A stretch of 64,000 bases of DNA from Pseudalkalibacillus sp052246725 (GTDB taxonomy: Bacteria; Bacillota; Bacilli; Bacillales; Fictibacillaceae): NCBI GenBank assembly GCA_052246725.1, contig JBQQCL010000008.1; one strand, given 5' to 3'. The notes under the pieces were generated by a model, which was not told the DNA's origin, searched no databases, and saw only the letters and a list, made by a program, of their open reading frames with translations. Below, piece by piece: positions 1 through 7,715 of the stretch (the stretch's first letter is position 1; the number at the start of each line of letters is the position of its first letter). The translations under genes and the position numbers were made by a program.

Positions 1-221
1 CCTAGTTTTGTTTTATCGTGTACCAAAGCATTTCGTAACTTGCTATATTGATAGAGTTCTTCATGGAATGTAGAAATCACTTTATGCTTACTTCCGTGTC
101 GTACAAGGGCAGAGAATTTGTCCGTATTGATCTTGATCATTTTCTTCAGAGACTCATGGATTCGATTGAACGCAACCTCAAATCGCTCTGACAATGTATA
201 CTCTTTAGCAACTTTCATCAT
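1..221 (-). CDS. HEPN-like protein, 5' part only (runs off window edge)
   Basis: The reading frame is open from ATG at 221 to the window edge, giving 73 residues that begin MMKVAKEYTLSERF. It ends in an LRNALVH segment, which fits the R-x4-6-H signature of HEPN domains (R, four residues, H). The helical character and the KHKV...ELRN-type layout resemble N-terminal regions seen in front of CBS domains in Bacillaceae proteins, but the rest lies outside the window. The start overlaps the stop of the upstream acetyltransferase gene (ATGATG containing TGA), so the two are probably translated in tandem. Function is unknown; an RNA-related or scaffold role is only inference. Confidence 0.55.
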   Translation of the reverse strand, partial: MMKVAKEYTLSERFEVAFNRIHESLKKMIKINTDKFSALVRHGSKHKVISTFHEELYQYSKLRNALVHDKTKL

Positions 222-723
222 TTCGTTGTCCTTCCTTGATAGGTTGTTATTATGGGTTTAGTCAACAAGATTTCATCCTTGATTGGAATCCCATTGTCAG
301 CAAACAACGGTATTTCTGGTTTGATTTTTCTGCATTCAACAACTGCATTCAGAAAAATGTCTGTGAGCTGGTATCCCCGCTTCTGATAAAATCCTAATGC
401 ATGAATGTTATCATTCGTCGTGATGAGTTTGACGCGGTTGCAATCTTTTTCTTTTGCATAGTTCTCCAGCTTATGTAATATCCTACTTCCAATTCCTTGC
501 TTTTCTTTGAGACTATCCAATGATATGATTTCACATTCGTTTTTTTCGATGATATATGTAATTATCCCGTAAGTGCCCCATCATCCTCAATGATCGCAAA
601 TCCATCGAGTTGCTCACAATGATAGGTGCCTGTGGAAAGCACCATTTGTGTGCTTCCCCAATGTTCTATGAAAAAGCTGCTTATTTTCTCTTTGTTCAAT
701 TCTTTTGTTGAAACGACGTCCAT
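218..723 (-). pseudogene. GNAT family N-acetyltransferase, frameshifted
   Basis: Two frames together encode one GNAT protein. The first part (about 723 to 562, starting MDVVSTKELNKEK after an AAGGGG site) ends in ...EDDGALTG. The second part continues ITYIIEKNECEIISLDSL, then KQGIGSRILHKLENYA, the acetyl-CoA pyrophosphate loop (Q-G-I-G-S-R), and ends ...HALGFYQKRGY. Adding one G to the GGG run (CCC at 566-568 on the plus strand) restores ...LTGIITYII..., so the break is a one-base deletion in a short homopolymer. This could be a sequencing error or a real lesion. The acyl acceptor cannot be predicted. The gene overlaps the HEPN-like gene start. Confidence 0.75.
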
Positions 724-737
724 TGTTGATATCCCCT

Positions 738-1139
738 TTATAAACGAAACGATCGGTTGATGAAGAATGCCAATGTTATAAACAGAATGCCCAGGATGAC
801 AGGTAAATCCCACCCTGGGAGGTTTTCATGGCTACCTTTTGCAACCTGAACAGTCCGCCATGTAAGGAGAACGAACAAGATCAACAATTCATTTTTGATG
901 ACGTTGATCATCATACTGGCATTCTTGTATTGTTTTTCAATATTCTCTTCGGTCAGAGTGATATAGTTATACACATGTGGATATTTCTCTAAAAACGTCA
1001 AACCAATCCACATACTGATACCTATAAAAAGCAGGAGCCATATCAGTCCTTTATGCCCCCAATTATCCGGCTCCCCTGCAAAATTAAAATGGACAGGAAC
1101 CTTATTTGGTATTGAGGACCATTGCATTACAAGATACAC
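738..1139 (-). CDS. DUF1648 membrane protein, N-terminally shortened
   Basis: The protein has the DUF1648 core (QWSSIPNKVPVHFNFAGEPD followed by W-G-x-K), then TM segments and LEKYPHVYNY. Family members I know of carry about 30 more N-terminal residues including most of the first TM helix. Here an in-frame TAG lies only seven codons upstream of the GTG at 1139 and there is no convincing Shine-Dalgarno site. Residues upstream of the start (G-W-V-I-V-Y-L-V) still look like the family TM. I infer that a deletion near 1150 removed the true start. It directly follows the VOC gene that ends at 1158. Function unknown. Confidence 0.6.
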   Translation of the reverse strand: MYLVMQWSSIPNKVPVHFNFAGEPDNWGHKGLIWLLLFIGISMWIGLTFLEKYPHVYNYITLTEENIEKQYKNASMMINVIKNELLILFVLLTWRTVQVAKGSHENLPGWDLPVILGILFITLAFFINRSFRL

Positions 1140-1157
1140 AATGACCCACCCACTTTT

Positions 1158-1574
1158 CTATGTAATCTGATACTTCTCCTTGAATTCTGGGCTCAACTCA
1201 CTCCAAACGTCGAATTTGTTTCCGTCCAGGTCATAGAAGACGAAGTTGTTCCCGGAGTGGCCTCGGTCTTCGATTTCTCCCACTCTCACATCTTGTTTCA
1301 GGAACTCTTGATGAAGCCATTCCAGCGCATGCAGCCCGTTCACTTCAAATGTCAGTGAAAAGCGTTCATCCCCCTCTGCATCTTTAAAATTCGCAGACTG
1401 ATCTGTGTCTGATTTCACTAAGAAGAAGCTCTGGTTTGCTAGATTCATGATCGCCTTGTTTTGATCCTGATAATTCGTCTCTGCTCCAAGCTTGAGTTCG
1501 TACCATTCTGCTGCTCTCGCTACATTACTTACAGGAATATAGGTGGTACCGACGCGTAATAGTTTTTCATTCAT
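1158..1574 (-). CDS. VOC family (glyoxalase/bleomycin-resistance fold) protein
   Basis: 138 residues. The VOC pattern is visible: an early beta strand with V-S-N-V-A-R-A-A-E-W-Y, a central FSLTFEV strand, and the C-terminal FVFYDLDGNKFDVWSE strand-turn carrying the usual late acidic metal-ligand position. The GGAAAGGAG site that serves its ATG lies inside the end of the next VOC gene upstream, three bases away, so the two are translationally coupled. The family covers metal-dependent lyases, dioxygenases and antibiotic-binding proteins; the substrate cannot be inferred. The stop codon sits at the possible deletion junction with the DUF1648 gene. Confidence 0.8.
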   Translation of the reverse strand: MNEKLLRVGTTYIPVSNVARAAEWYELKLGAETNYQDQNKAIMNLANQSFFLVKSDTDQSANFKDAEGDERFSLTFEVNGLHALEWLHQEFLKQDVRVGEIEDRGHSGNNFVFYDLDGNKFDVWSELSPEFKEKYQIT

Positions 1575-1577
1575 TTT

Positions 1578-1949
1578 TCAAAACTCCTTTCCAGTTGCAC
1601 TTAGATCTTCAAACAACCCGATCAGATTTCCGTCTGGATCCTCGAATGTCAACCAGGCTGCTGGGACACCTTCCCGGGTATTGACTTCTTCGAGTTCAAT
1701 ACCTAATTCTTCCATGAGTCGTTTTCTTTCTGCTTTTATATCCGTTACACCAATCCGTATTGGTCCATTTCCGATTGCAGGAGTGCCTTCAGCCAATTGA
1801 ATCCAAGTATCCTGAAGCAACTCCCATTCAGCAAAACCTTCATGTGGAATGAAGTCTGGTTTGCGGTTGAATAATACGCCATACCATTCCATACCTTTTT
1901 CAAAATCCTTTACTCTGACTTGAAAGGTTACACCAGTCAAATTCCCCAT
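1578..1949 (-). CDS. VOC family protein
   Basis: 123 residues with a complete single VOC domain: TGVTFQVRVKDFEKGMEWY at the start, IRIGVTDI in the middle, and WLTFEDPDGNLIGLFE at the end. A good AAGGAG site lies seven bases before the ATG. It heads a short minus-strand run (VOC, VOC, DUF1648, GNAT, HEPN-like). The two VOC proteins are similar in plan but not obvious recent duplicates. Enzyme versus binding-protein role is not decidable from sequence. Confidence 0.82.
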   Translation of the reverse strand: MGNLTGVTFQVRVKDFEKGMEWYGVLFNRKPDFIPHEGFAEWELLQDTWIQLAEGTPAIGNGPIRIGVTDIKAERKRLMEELGIELEEVNTREGVPAAWLTFEDPDGNLIGLFEDLSATGKEF

Positions 1950-2037
1950 ACGTTAACTCCTTTATCTTTTCATCACTATTTAGTTCAATAATTCCCTTAT
2001 ATTCCCTTCATTTTCACCGAAGAAATATCAGTTTTCA

Positions 2038-2898
2038 TCAACTTTCCAACGTTTTTGCTTTTTTTAGGAACTTTTTAACGACCAGAGAAGTTAAGTATAG
2101 CGTTCCTAGAAGGACTGAGCATGTGAAAACCAATTGCGGACCTGTCAGGGGTAGCAACTGTGCTAAATGAACAGAATAAGCTAGGAGTGAGGAAGTGAAG
2201 AACTTGGCGATGGAAGCGATGATAAAGAACTTTTTGAAGGTGACCGCTCCGATTCCAGCCCCGACACAGATAATCTCATCAGGCAGGATGGGAATAATGA
2301 AAAGGAGGACTAATATTGCAGTTTCATTTTTTCCGACATATTCCCTGTACTTGTCCAGATGTTTTTCTTTTACCAATTTAGAAATAAGCTTTTGTCCTCC
2401 ATATCGTACGATGTAGAACATCGTGATGAGTCCAATGATCGTACCAAGGAAACCTAGAATTGCAGCTGAAAACGGACCGAAAACAGCACTTCCGGCACCT
2501 ATGGTAACCGCTTCCGGAATGGGGAGAATGATCGGTTGCACCATGCAGATCAAGAAGAAAATGAGTTTAGCAGACGATTCATTCGCCCTCAACACATTTT
2601 CGATTCCATGAGCATCCGTCAACGCTGCAAATTTTGTCAAATAGTAAATAAGCAGTAAAATGAATACAAAAGAACTCAAAGAAATCAAAGCAACCTTTGT
2701 AATCTTCAACAACTGCCATCTTTTTAATGAAACAATCAAAGCATCAAACAACACAAGTGCCAGCAATATACTAAAAAGACTCCATTTATATACAGGGAGC
2801 ATAGTAGGCATGGTGCTGATGAGCAAATACGTGATCAGTACCCCCATTATCAGGTGTAAAAAGATTTCAACGGATAATTTATGTTTTCGTTCGATCAA
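2038..2898 (-). CDS. VTT-domain (SNARE-associated / TVP38-DedA type) membrane protein
   Basis: A polytopic membrane protein with the VTT region around FGPFSAAILGFLGTIIGLIT and the paired re-entrant motif IIPILPDEIICVGAGIGAV. Proteins of this superfamily act in lipid flipping or membrane homeostasis; no specific substrate can be given. The longest frame starts with ATG at 2937 but that ATG has no ribosome binding site. A TTG at 2896-2898 is preceded by AGGGAG nine bases upstream, so I prefer it (286 residues). It is divergent from the sigma-factor gene. Confidence 0.75.
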   Translation of the reverse strand: MIERKHKLSVEIFLHLIMGVLITYLLISTMPTMLPVYKWSLFSILLALVLFDALIVSLKRWQLLKITKVALISLSSFVFILLLIYYLTKFAALTDAHGIENVLRANESSAKLIFFLICMVQPIILPIPEAVTIGAGSAVFGPFSAAILGFLGTIIGLITMFYIVRYGGQKLISKLVKEKHLDKYREYVGKNETAILVLLFIIPILPDEIICVGAGIGAVTFKKFFIIASIAKFFTSSLLAYSVHLAQLLPLTGPQLVFTCSVLLGTLYLTSLVVKKFLKKAKTLES

Positions 2899-2945
2899 CT
2901 GATTTCTCTCCCTCGAAAAGATAAGCTGGAACATCATTGTAAAGG

Positions 2946-2957
2946 ATACAATTGTAT
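2946..2957. promoter_or_regulatory. 12-bp perfect palindrome between divergent genes
   Basis: ATACAATTGTAT is a perfect inverted repeat in the 90-bp gap between the VTT gene and the ECF sigma gene. Its position suits an operator for either gene; the binding protein is unknown. AT-rich palindromes of this length can occur by chance. Confidence 0.3.
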
Positions 2958-3036
2958 TAAATATATTTATACACCCGTATCTTTTTTCCTTCTTGAATCG
3001 TTAAAAGTGTAGAGAGGAGCTGAAGGAGTGAGGAAA

Positions 3037-3726
3037 ATGTACGCCAGGCCTGGCATTCATGTACAAAGTGAAGATGTGCAACCAGAAGAGCTACAAGAAC
3101 TATATTCGAAACTGAACCGCTATTGTCATTTCCTTTCCCAAAACAAGTGGGATGGCGAGGATCTTGCCCAGGAAACGCTGTTCAAAGCACTACACCATTA
3201 TGGTAAGCGGAAAATTGAACTGAATGCAGCATTATTGAAAAAGATAGCCCACAATTTGTGGATGGACCAACTGCGGAAAAGGAATCGTGAAGTGATTGGT
3301 TTCACACCTGAAGACACCGATGAAGAGAACAACAAGGAAGAAACGACAGACCTTATAGAGCATTTGATGTCGAATCTTACATCAAAGCAAGCGGTCATAT
3401 TTGCTTTAAAAGACGCCTTCCGTTATCAAATCACTGAGATCGCTGAAATATTCGGAATGACGGAAACAGCAGTCAAAGCGGCTTTAAGTCGAGCTAGGAA
3501 AAGACTCGCAAAGCTGGTTGCGGAAGAGGACCTGAATACTGTTCAAAAATTTGATATCGATGGTGAGGCAGAAATGTTGAGAACCATACTTACCGAAGCA
3601 ATTCGGTCTGAGGATCCTACTGTGCTGATCCATATCATACCGGTACTCTTCCCTGCACAGACACAACCGAAGTCGAAGCTTATGAACTTCACCTCTCCTT
3701 CAAGCTCCCTCTCGATGGCAGCTTAA
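3037..3726 (+). CDS. ECF-type RNA polymerase sigma factor with C-terminal extension
   Basis: Region 2 is recognisable (LNRYCHFLSQNKWDGEDLAQ, ETLFKALHHY) and region 4 contains the HTH (ITEIAEIFGMTETAVKAALS, then R-A-R-K-R-L). About 60 residues follow region 4, longer than a minimal ECF factor, with no domain I recognise. ATG at 3037 has AAGGAG eight bases upstream; an in-frame GTG at 3028 is possible but lies on that site. No anti-sigma gene is adjacent. The clpP gene starts 26 bases after the stop with its own strong site, so the two are probably co-transcribed. Regulation of protease supply by this sigma factor is inference. Confidence 0.8.
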   Translation: MYARPGIHVQSEDVQPEELQELYSKLNRYCHFLSQNKWDGEDLAQETLFKALHHYGKRKIELNAALLKKIAHNLWMDQLRKRNREVIGFTPEDTDEENNKEETTDLIEHLMSNLTSKQAVIFALKDAFRYQITEIAEIFGMTETAVKAALSRARKRLAKLVAEEDLNTVQKFDIDGEAEMLRTILTEAIRSEDPTVLIHIIPVLFPAQTQPKSKLMNFTSPSSSLSMAA

Positions 3727-3752
3727 GCTGTAGACGAAGGAGGAAAAAAAGA

Positions 3753-4337
3753 ATGACCACCATTCCTTATGTTATTGAACAATCCAACCACGGAGAGCGT
3801 TCCTACGATATATACTCACGATTACTAAAAGACAGGATCATCATGGTAAGTGATGAAATCAATGATCATATGGCGAACAGCATCGTCGCGCAATTGTTGT
3901 TTCTTGCGGCTGATGATTCGGATAAAGATATTTCGCTTTACATCAACAGTCCCGGCGGCTCCACTTCAGCGGGGTTTGCAATCTTTGATACAATGCAATA
4001 TATCAAACCCGACATCAGCACGATCTGTACCGGCATGGCAGCTTCATTCGGCGCAATGCTCTTATTAGCAGGGACGAAAGGAAAAAGGTATGCGCTACCA
4101 AACAGCGAAATCATGCTTCATCAACCGCTTGGAGGTGCGCGTGGCCAAGCGACCGATATCGAAATTTCCGCTAAAAGGATTTTGAAGTTACGCGAACATA
4201 TGAATCGCATCATTGCTGAACGTACCGGTCAACCAGTTGAAAAAGTCGCGATCGATACGGACCGAGACTATTTCTTAAGTGCTGAAGAATCGAAGGAGTA
4301 CGGGATCATTGACGAGATCATTCAGCCGAAAAAGTAA
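3753..4337 (+). CDS. clpP: ATP-dependent Clp protease proteolytic subunit (second-type ClpP)
   Basis: 194 residues, the usual ClpP length. The catalytic triad is present at Ser98 (GMAASFGAML), His123 (MLHQPLGGARG) and Asp172 (DTDRDYFLSAEE). The handle and substrate-groove segment NSPGGSTSAGFAIFDTM is intact. The nucleophile motif reads GMAASFG rather than SMAASMG, which marks the accessory ClpP paralog found in many bacilli beside the housekeeping copy. There is no AAA+ unfoldase gene nearby, so it must work with ClpX or ClpC from elsewhere. It forms a likely two-gene unit with the ECF sigma gene and ends at a clear terminator. Confidence 0.9.
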   Translation: MTTIPYVIEQSNHGERSYDIYSRLLKDRIIMVSDEINDHMANSIVAQLLFLAADDSDKDISLYINSPGGSTSAGFAIFDTMQYIKPDISTICTGMAASFGAMLLLAGTKGKRYALPNSEIMLHQPLGGARGQATDIEISAKRILKLREHMNRIIAERTGQPVEKVAIDTDRDYFLSAEESKEYGIIDEIIQPKK

Positions 4338-4360
4338 TAAAGAAAACTTGGCAAAGCATG

Positions 4361-4388
4361 AAACGGCAGTCAGCTGGCTGCCGTTTTT
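4361..4388 (+). terminator. Rho-independent terminator after clpP
   Basis: The stem AACGGCAG / CTGCCGTT is followed by a T run. It lies 24 bases after the clpP stop and before the convergent small membrane gene. Confidence 0.8.
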
Positions 4389-4399
4389 CTAATTGTGGG

Positions 4400-4552
4400 T
4401 CATTTCTTTTTTTGAGCTGCTTCAAATGCAAGTCCAAGCGCTATACCGATTCCGATACCAATCGCAATATTATCGAACATTACACCGATTACGACACCTA
4501 TGACTGTTCCAATCACTATTCCACTGCTGTAATTTGATTTTTTTCTAGACAA
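4400..4552 (-). CDS. Small glycine-zipper membrane protein (50 aa)
   Basis: TTG start at 4550-4552 with AAAGGA nine bases upstream. The 50-residue product begins MSRKKSNYSSGIVIGT, has one long hydrophobic stretch rich in G-x-x-x-G spacing (GVVIGV, AIGIGIGIALGLAF) and ends in a lysine-rich tail. It is a single- or hairpin-TM peptide of unknown role. The reading frame is clean and the ribosome site well placed, which is the main evidence that it is real. Confidence 0.6.
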   Translation of the reverse strand: MSRKKSNYSSGIVIGTVIGVVIGVMFDNIAIGIGIGIALGLAFEAAQKKK

Positions 4553-4565
4553 AACACACCATCCT

Positions 4566-4964
4566 TTATGTCATCTGTTCCAGCAATTGTTTTAGTGTCT
4601 CAAGATCTTGTTGGACTTGATCGAGATCCTGATTGAATTGCCCCTCCGACATCATTGGTTGCTGGAAGGCGGTGAATATCACTTCACACCCTGTTCCGTT
4701 CGGTATGATCCGCATCGGTACATTGATCGATTCGTCTGGGGAGGGCGTAACAAAGTGATCAACGATACCGAATTCATTACGATCGACAAACCTGATATTC
4801 ATCGGTCCATCACTCGTCTCAGCAATCCACTGGTCATTCACTCTTTTCACAGATTCGAAAAAAGACCACTGCGGCAAATTTTCAGGGTTCGAAATGAAGT
4901 CATAAGCTTTATTGACACTGCAATCGATCGATATGGATAACGTTTTGGAATTCATCAAAGTCAC
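4566..4964 (-). CDS. SRPBCC family (START-like) protein
   Basis: 132 residues with the helix-grip pattern: N-terminal strand TLSISIDCSVNKAYDFISNP, the conserved N-P-E-N-L-P-Q-W turn, central strands, and a long C-terminal helix (QFNQDLDQVQQDLETLKQLL). Such proteins bind hydrophobic ligands or act as polyketide-cyclase-like enzymes; the ligand is not predictable. GTG at 4964 is chosen because AAAAGGACG is about nine bases upstream, whereas the later ATG at 4955 is too far. Confidence 0.75.
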   Translation of the reverse strand: MTLMNSKTLSISIDCSVNKAYDFISNPENLPQWSFFESVKRVNDQWIAETSDGPMNIRFVDRNEFGIVDHFVTPSPDESINVPMRIIPNGTGCEVIFTAFQQPMMSEGQFNQDLDQVQQDLETLKQLLEQMT

Positions 4965-4995
4965 TTTGTCACGTCCTTTTATTAAAATATAAGGC

Positions 4996-5823
4996 CTATA
5001 AAACTTTATCTGTTTCTTGCAGACCTGATGCTTTCATGGCTTTTTCAAGGTCATCAAAGCGGGAAATGTATACTACTTTACCATCTTTCACTTTAATGAC
5101 TGAAGCAACATTCGCCTCACCGGCACTTCGTCCTTCTTGCCCTTTCCATGTCGCAAGTTGTTCATAAACTAAAGAACCTTTTCTTCCATAGATCGATAAT
5201 GTTTCAAGATTCAGACCTGTTCGCTCCAACCATTCCACCAACAGTACTTTTCCATAACCAGATCCTCTTGGCCCTGATATTTCGATTGTCGGAGAAGTCA
5301 TTTCCAACAGGGCATCGACATCTTGCTCATTGCATAGATCAATCCATTTATCAGCCACATTGATTTCTTCTTCGATATATTTATCTTCCTCTTCTTCTTT
5401 TTCCCTTAAGAAAACGGCCATTTCTTCATCAAATGAGTAGTTGAAGGTGACTGAAAATGCATCCGATTCAGTTGATTCAACATTGATGACACCATCGATC
5501 CCTTTAAGGTCGCCAGTTCCTGATTGCGGAATCACTTTCTGGGTAGAAGTCAGGACACCATCTTCAAAGGTACCATCATGTTCTAATACAAAGCTGCCGA
5601 TCCGATTCCCGATACTTCCTGTGAAACGCTCTAGTCCATAAACTGTGGCGGATGTTTCAGTAAAATAACATTTCAATTCTTCCAAAATACCTTCACCTTG
5701 AAGATCGCCTTCATAACTCATCTCAAAATGACCTTTCGTAAGCTTAGGTCCGCCTTTCAAGTCACTGTATGGGATTTCACTTCCCCGCTTTATTTTTATT
5801 ATCGATGTAGCTTGTCCATCCAT
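4996..5823 (-). CDS. DUF3224 domain fused to an NTF2/SnoaL-like domain
   Basis: Residues about 15-145 match DUF3224 (avidin-like barrel): GDLQGEGILEELKCYFT, LERFTGSIGNRIGSFVLEHD, SGTGDLKGIDG. An acidic linker (REKEEEEDKYIEEE) leads to a C-terminal SnoaL/NTF2-like domain (WIDLCNEQDVDALLEM...). This two-domain fusion is unusual compared with the single-domain forms I know. ATG at 5823 has GGGGAGG nine bases upstream; the TTG six bases earlier sits too close to that site. Function is unknown; small-molecule binding is the likely theme, shared with the SRPBCC neighbour downstream. Confidence 0.75.
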   Translation of the reverse strand: MDGQATSIIKIKRGSEIPYSDLKGGPKLTKGHFEMSYEGDLQGEGILEELKCYFTETSATVYGLERFTGSIGNRIGSFVLEHDGTFEDGVLTSTQKVIPQSGTGDLKGIDGVINVESTESDAFSVTFNYSFDEEMAVFLREKEEEEDKYIEEEINVADKWIDLCNEQDVDALLEMTSPTIEISGPRGSGYGKVLLVEWLERTGLNLETLSIYGRKGSLVYEQLATWKGQEGRSAGEANVASVIKVKDGKVVYISRFDDLEKAMKASGLQETDKVL

Positions 5824-6040
5824 AGTCAAAAACCTCCCCTTTGATATTAAAAAAGTTACACGTAATCGACGATTTGAAAAATATGATAAGAGGCAGGATG
5901 TAATCTCTGCTTTTTCGTCTCCTTATAGTAATTCGGAGAGAGTGAAAGCATTTCGGCATAACTATGGTAATTTTTTCGAAAAAATCGTCGCCCCTTTGAA
6001 TTATTCGATTTCTGAAAGGATTTTCCTTTCCTTTTGAAAT
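5824..6040. other. Intergenic gap without recognised gene
   Basis: This spacer between the DUF3224 gene and the alcohol dehydrogenase terminator must hold the promoter of the DUF3224-SRPBCC run. I see only a weak catabolite-site-like TGAAAGCATTTCGG near 5945 and no confident promoter. Confidence 0.3.
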
Positions 6041-6074
6041 AAAAAGAACGTCATCTCTTGTCGGATGACGCCCT
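6041..6074 (-). terminator. Terminator of the iron alcohol dehydrogenase gene
   Basis: On the minus strand the stem CGTCATC / GATGACG is followed by a TTCTTTTTATTT tail, seven bases after the stop codon. Confidence 0.8.
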
Positions 6075-6080
6075 TTCGTA

Positions 6081-7244
6081 TTAATTGTCCAAATAGGCTT
6101 TTTGGAAAAGCTGCAAGTAATTTTCTTTGTTGATTTCCCTTGCATTGCTCGGGGTCGATCCATTGTTGTATGCTGATTCAGCTAAGTAATCGAAATCTTC
6201 TTCTTTCACTTCAGATAGTGACATGAAGGGAGGAATGGAAATATCTTCGGCCAGTTTCTTCATTTCCTTCACCAATAGATTTGCCGCTGCTTGATCCGGA
6301 TCAGAATCTTTTGCAATACCGATTGTTCTTGCAATCGTTGCATGTTTCTCGATTTCCGCCTCTGCATTATATTCAACAATATAAGGGAGGAACATCGAAT
6401 TCGCGACCCCATGCGGCGTATCGTATAATCCGCCGATTGCTTCAGCCATACAATGGACGGAGGCCACATCCGCATGTGAAAACGCCATGCCTGCAACTGT
6501 AGACCCAATCATCATGTTGTACCGTGCTTCTTGGTCCTCCCCATTTTTCACAGCTCGTCGCAAATAAGGATAGATATGCTTCATTGCTTGCAAGGCAAGT
6601 CCATCGGCAATCGGATTCGAAAGCTTGCATGTATAGGCCTCAATCGCATGAACGAGAGCATCCATTCCAGTCGAAGCTGTCAAATGTGGCGGGAGCTTAT
6701 ATGTAAGTTCTGGATCGACAATCGCCAGTATTGGTGCGATCTGCACAGCCTTGATGGTGAATTTTATTTTACGATTCGTATCGGTTATGACAGAAGAACG
6801 CGTCACTTCTGCTCCTGTTCCAGCAGTAGTTGGGATGACGATAAGCGGAGCTACCCCATCTGGAACGTTATCACGTCCCGCATAATCCTGCGGGCTGCCA
6901 CCATGGCTACTAATAATCGCAATCGCTTTGGCTGAATCGATGACAGAACCACCGCCTATAGCTAAAATTGCATCAGCACGGAAATCCAGTGCCGCTTTTC
7001 CGCCAACGATACAATCCGCATCTTTCGGGTTCGGTTTCACCTGGTTGAAGACCTTGGTTTCAAAACCTTCTATTTTTAAAATTTGTTCCAGCTTCGCTAC
7101 AAAACCGACTTGTTCGATACCAGGATCGGTAACAATGAAGATCCTTTTTCCTTTCACTGTACCTTGCAGGTATGCCCCTGTTTCAGAAAAGACGCCATTA
7201 CCAGCCTGGATTTTCGTCGGAAGATTAAAATTGACAGTTTTCAT
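6081..7244 (-). CDS. Iron-containing (group III) alcohol dehydrogenase
   Basis: 387 residues, full length for the family. The NAD(P) site AIGGGSVIDSAKA and the four metal-binding positions are visible: Asp195 (GMDALVHAIEAY), His199, His264 (ASVHCMAEA) and His278 (DTPHGVAN). The GTGAEVT motif near residue 143 also fits. It oxidises alcohols or reduces aldehydes with NAD(H) in the cytosol; chain-length preference cannot be told. It is monocistronic, ended by its own hairpin, with a 240-bp upstream gap. Confidence 0.9.
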   Translation of the reverse strand: MKTVNFNLPTKIQAGNGVFSETGAYLQGTVKGKRIFIVTDPGIEQVGFVAKLEQILKIEGFETKVFNQVKPNPKDADCIVGGKAALDFRADAILAIGGGSVIDSAKAIAIISSHGGSPQDYAGRDNVPDGVAPLIVIPTTAGTGAEVTRSSVITDTNRKIKFTIKAVQIAPILAIVDPELTYKLPPHLTASTGMDALVHAIEAYTCKLSNPIADGLALQAMKHIYPYLRRAVKNGEDQEARYNMMIGSTVAGMAFSHADVASVHCMAEAIGGLYDTPHGVANSMFLPYIVEYNAEAEIEKHATIARTIGIAKDSDPDQAAANLLVKEMKKLAEDISIPPFMSLSEVKEEDFDYLAESAYNNGSTPSNAREINKENYLQLFQKAYLDN

Positions 7245-7450
7245 CCAGTATTCCCCCTATCATATTATCCTTTTATGATAATTGAAAATTCAATCAATTA
7301 ATAATAAAGTGCTTGCTAAAGAAAACGTGGAAAAGGCGATCCTTAGCAAAGGCTGAGCCATGTTTGCACTTATCCTTTTTTTAAATGAAGCTTTATTAAA
7401 TAATGATGTTGATTTTTGGCTGAGTTTGATTGAAGCGAAATTTGCTTAAA
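7245..7450. repeat. Intergenic gap with a decayed copy of the AAAGAAA...TTGGC repeat
   Basis: Positions about 7317-7400 (GCTAAAGAAAACGTGG..., CTTAGCAAAGGCTGAGCC, CACTTATCC) resemble a degraded copy of the repeat seen intact at 43072, 53842 and 62033. No coding frame with a ribosome site is visible. Confidence 0.4.
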
Positions 7451-7451
7451 T

Positions 7452-7485
7452 GAAAAAATACCGGCAATCAGAGTGACTGCCGGCG
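7452..7485 (-). terminator. Terminator of the small gene at 7488
   Basis: Minus strand: CCGGCAGTC / GATTGCCGG type stem with a TATTTTTTC tail directly after the stop. Confidence 0.75.
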
Positions 7486-7487
7486 GA

Positions 7488-7676
7488 TTATTTACAACTG
7501 CTTTTTACTTTTTCGAATTCTTCTTCAAAATAAAAAGTGCTTGGATGTTCCTCAACAATATAGGAGAATCTCTTCATGTTTTTCACATATTGCCATTTTC
7601 TTATGGTCACGGATTCGCCAGTCTTTTGGATTTTGACAACTTCTCCAGTTTTGAACAGGTTGTTTGAATGTTTCAA
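7488..7676 (-). CDS. Small conserved-looking basic protein (62 aa)
   Basis: The frame can be extended to ATG codons at 7700 and 7715, but the best ribosome site (GAAGGGGAG) lies inside that extension. It is spaced seven bases from the TTG at 7674-7676, so translation probably starts there. The product (about 62 residues) contains KTGEVVKIQKTGESVTIRKW and a Tyr/Phe/Glu-rich C-terminus, suggesting a small SH3-like beta fold. I do not recognise the family. It is monocistronic with a clear terminator. Confidence 0.55.
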   Translation of the reverse strand: MKHSNNLFKTGEVVKIQKTGESVTIRKWQYVKNMKRFSYIVEEHPSTFYFEEEFEKVKSSCK

Positions 7677-7715
7677 ACGGTCACTCCCCTTCAGTTCCAT
7701 TATACCATAAAGCAT

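Noticed and set aside
5777..6163. Minus-strand frame of 128 codons across the DUF3224/alcohol dehydrogenase gap
   Set aside because: It overlaps the ends of both genes in another frame and spans a terminator; no ribosome site.
6269..6935. Several 60-130 codon frames over the alcohol dehydrogenase gene
   Set aside because: All are shadows of the iron alcohol dehydrogenase reading frame.
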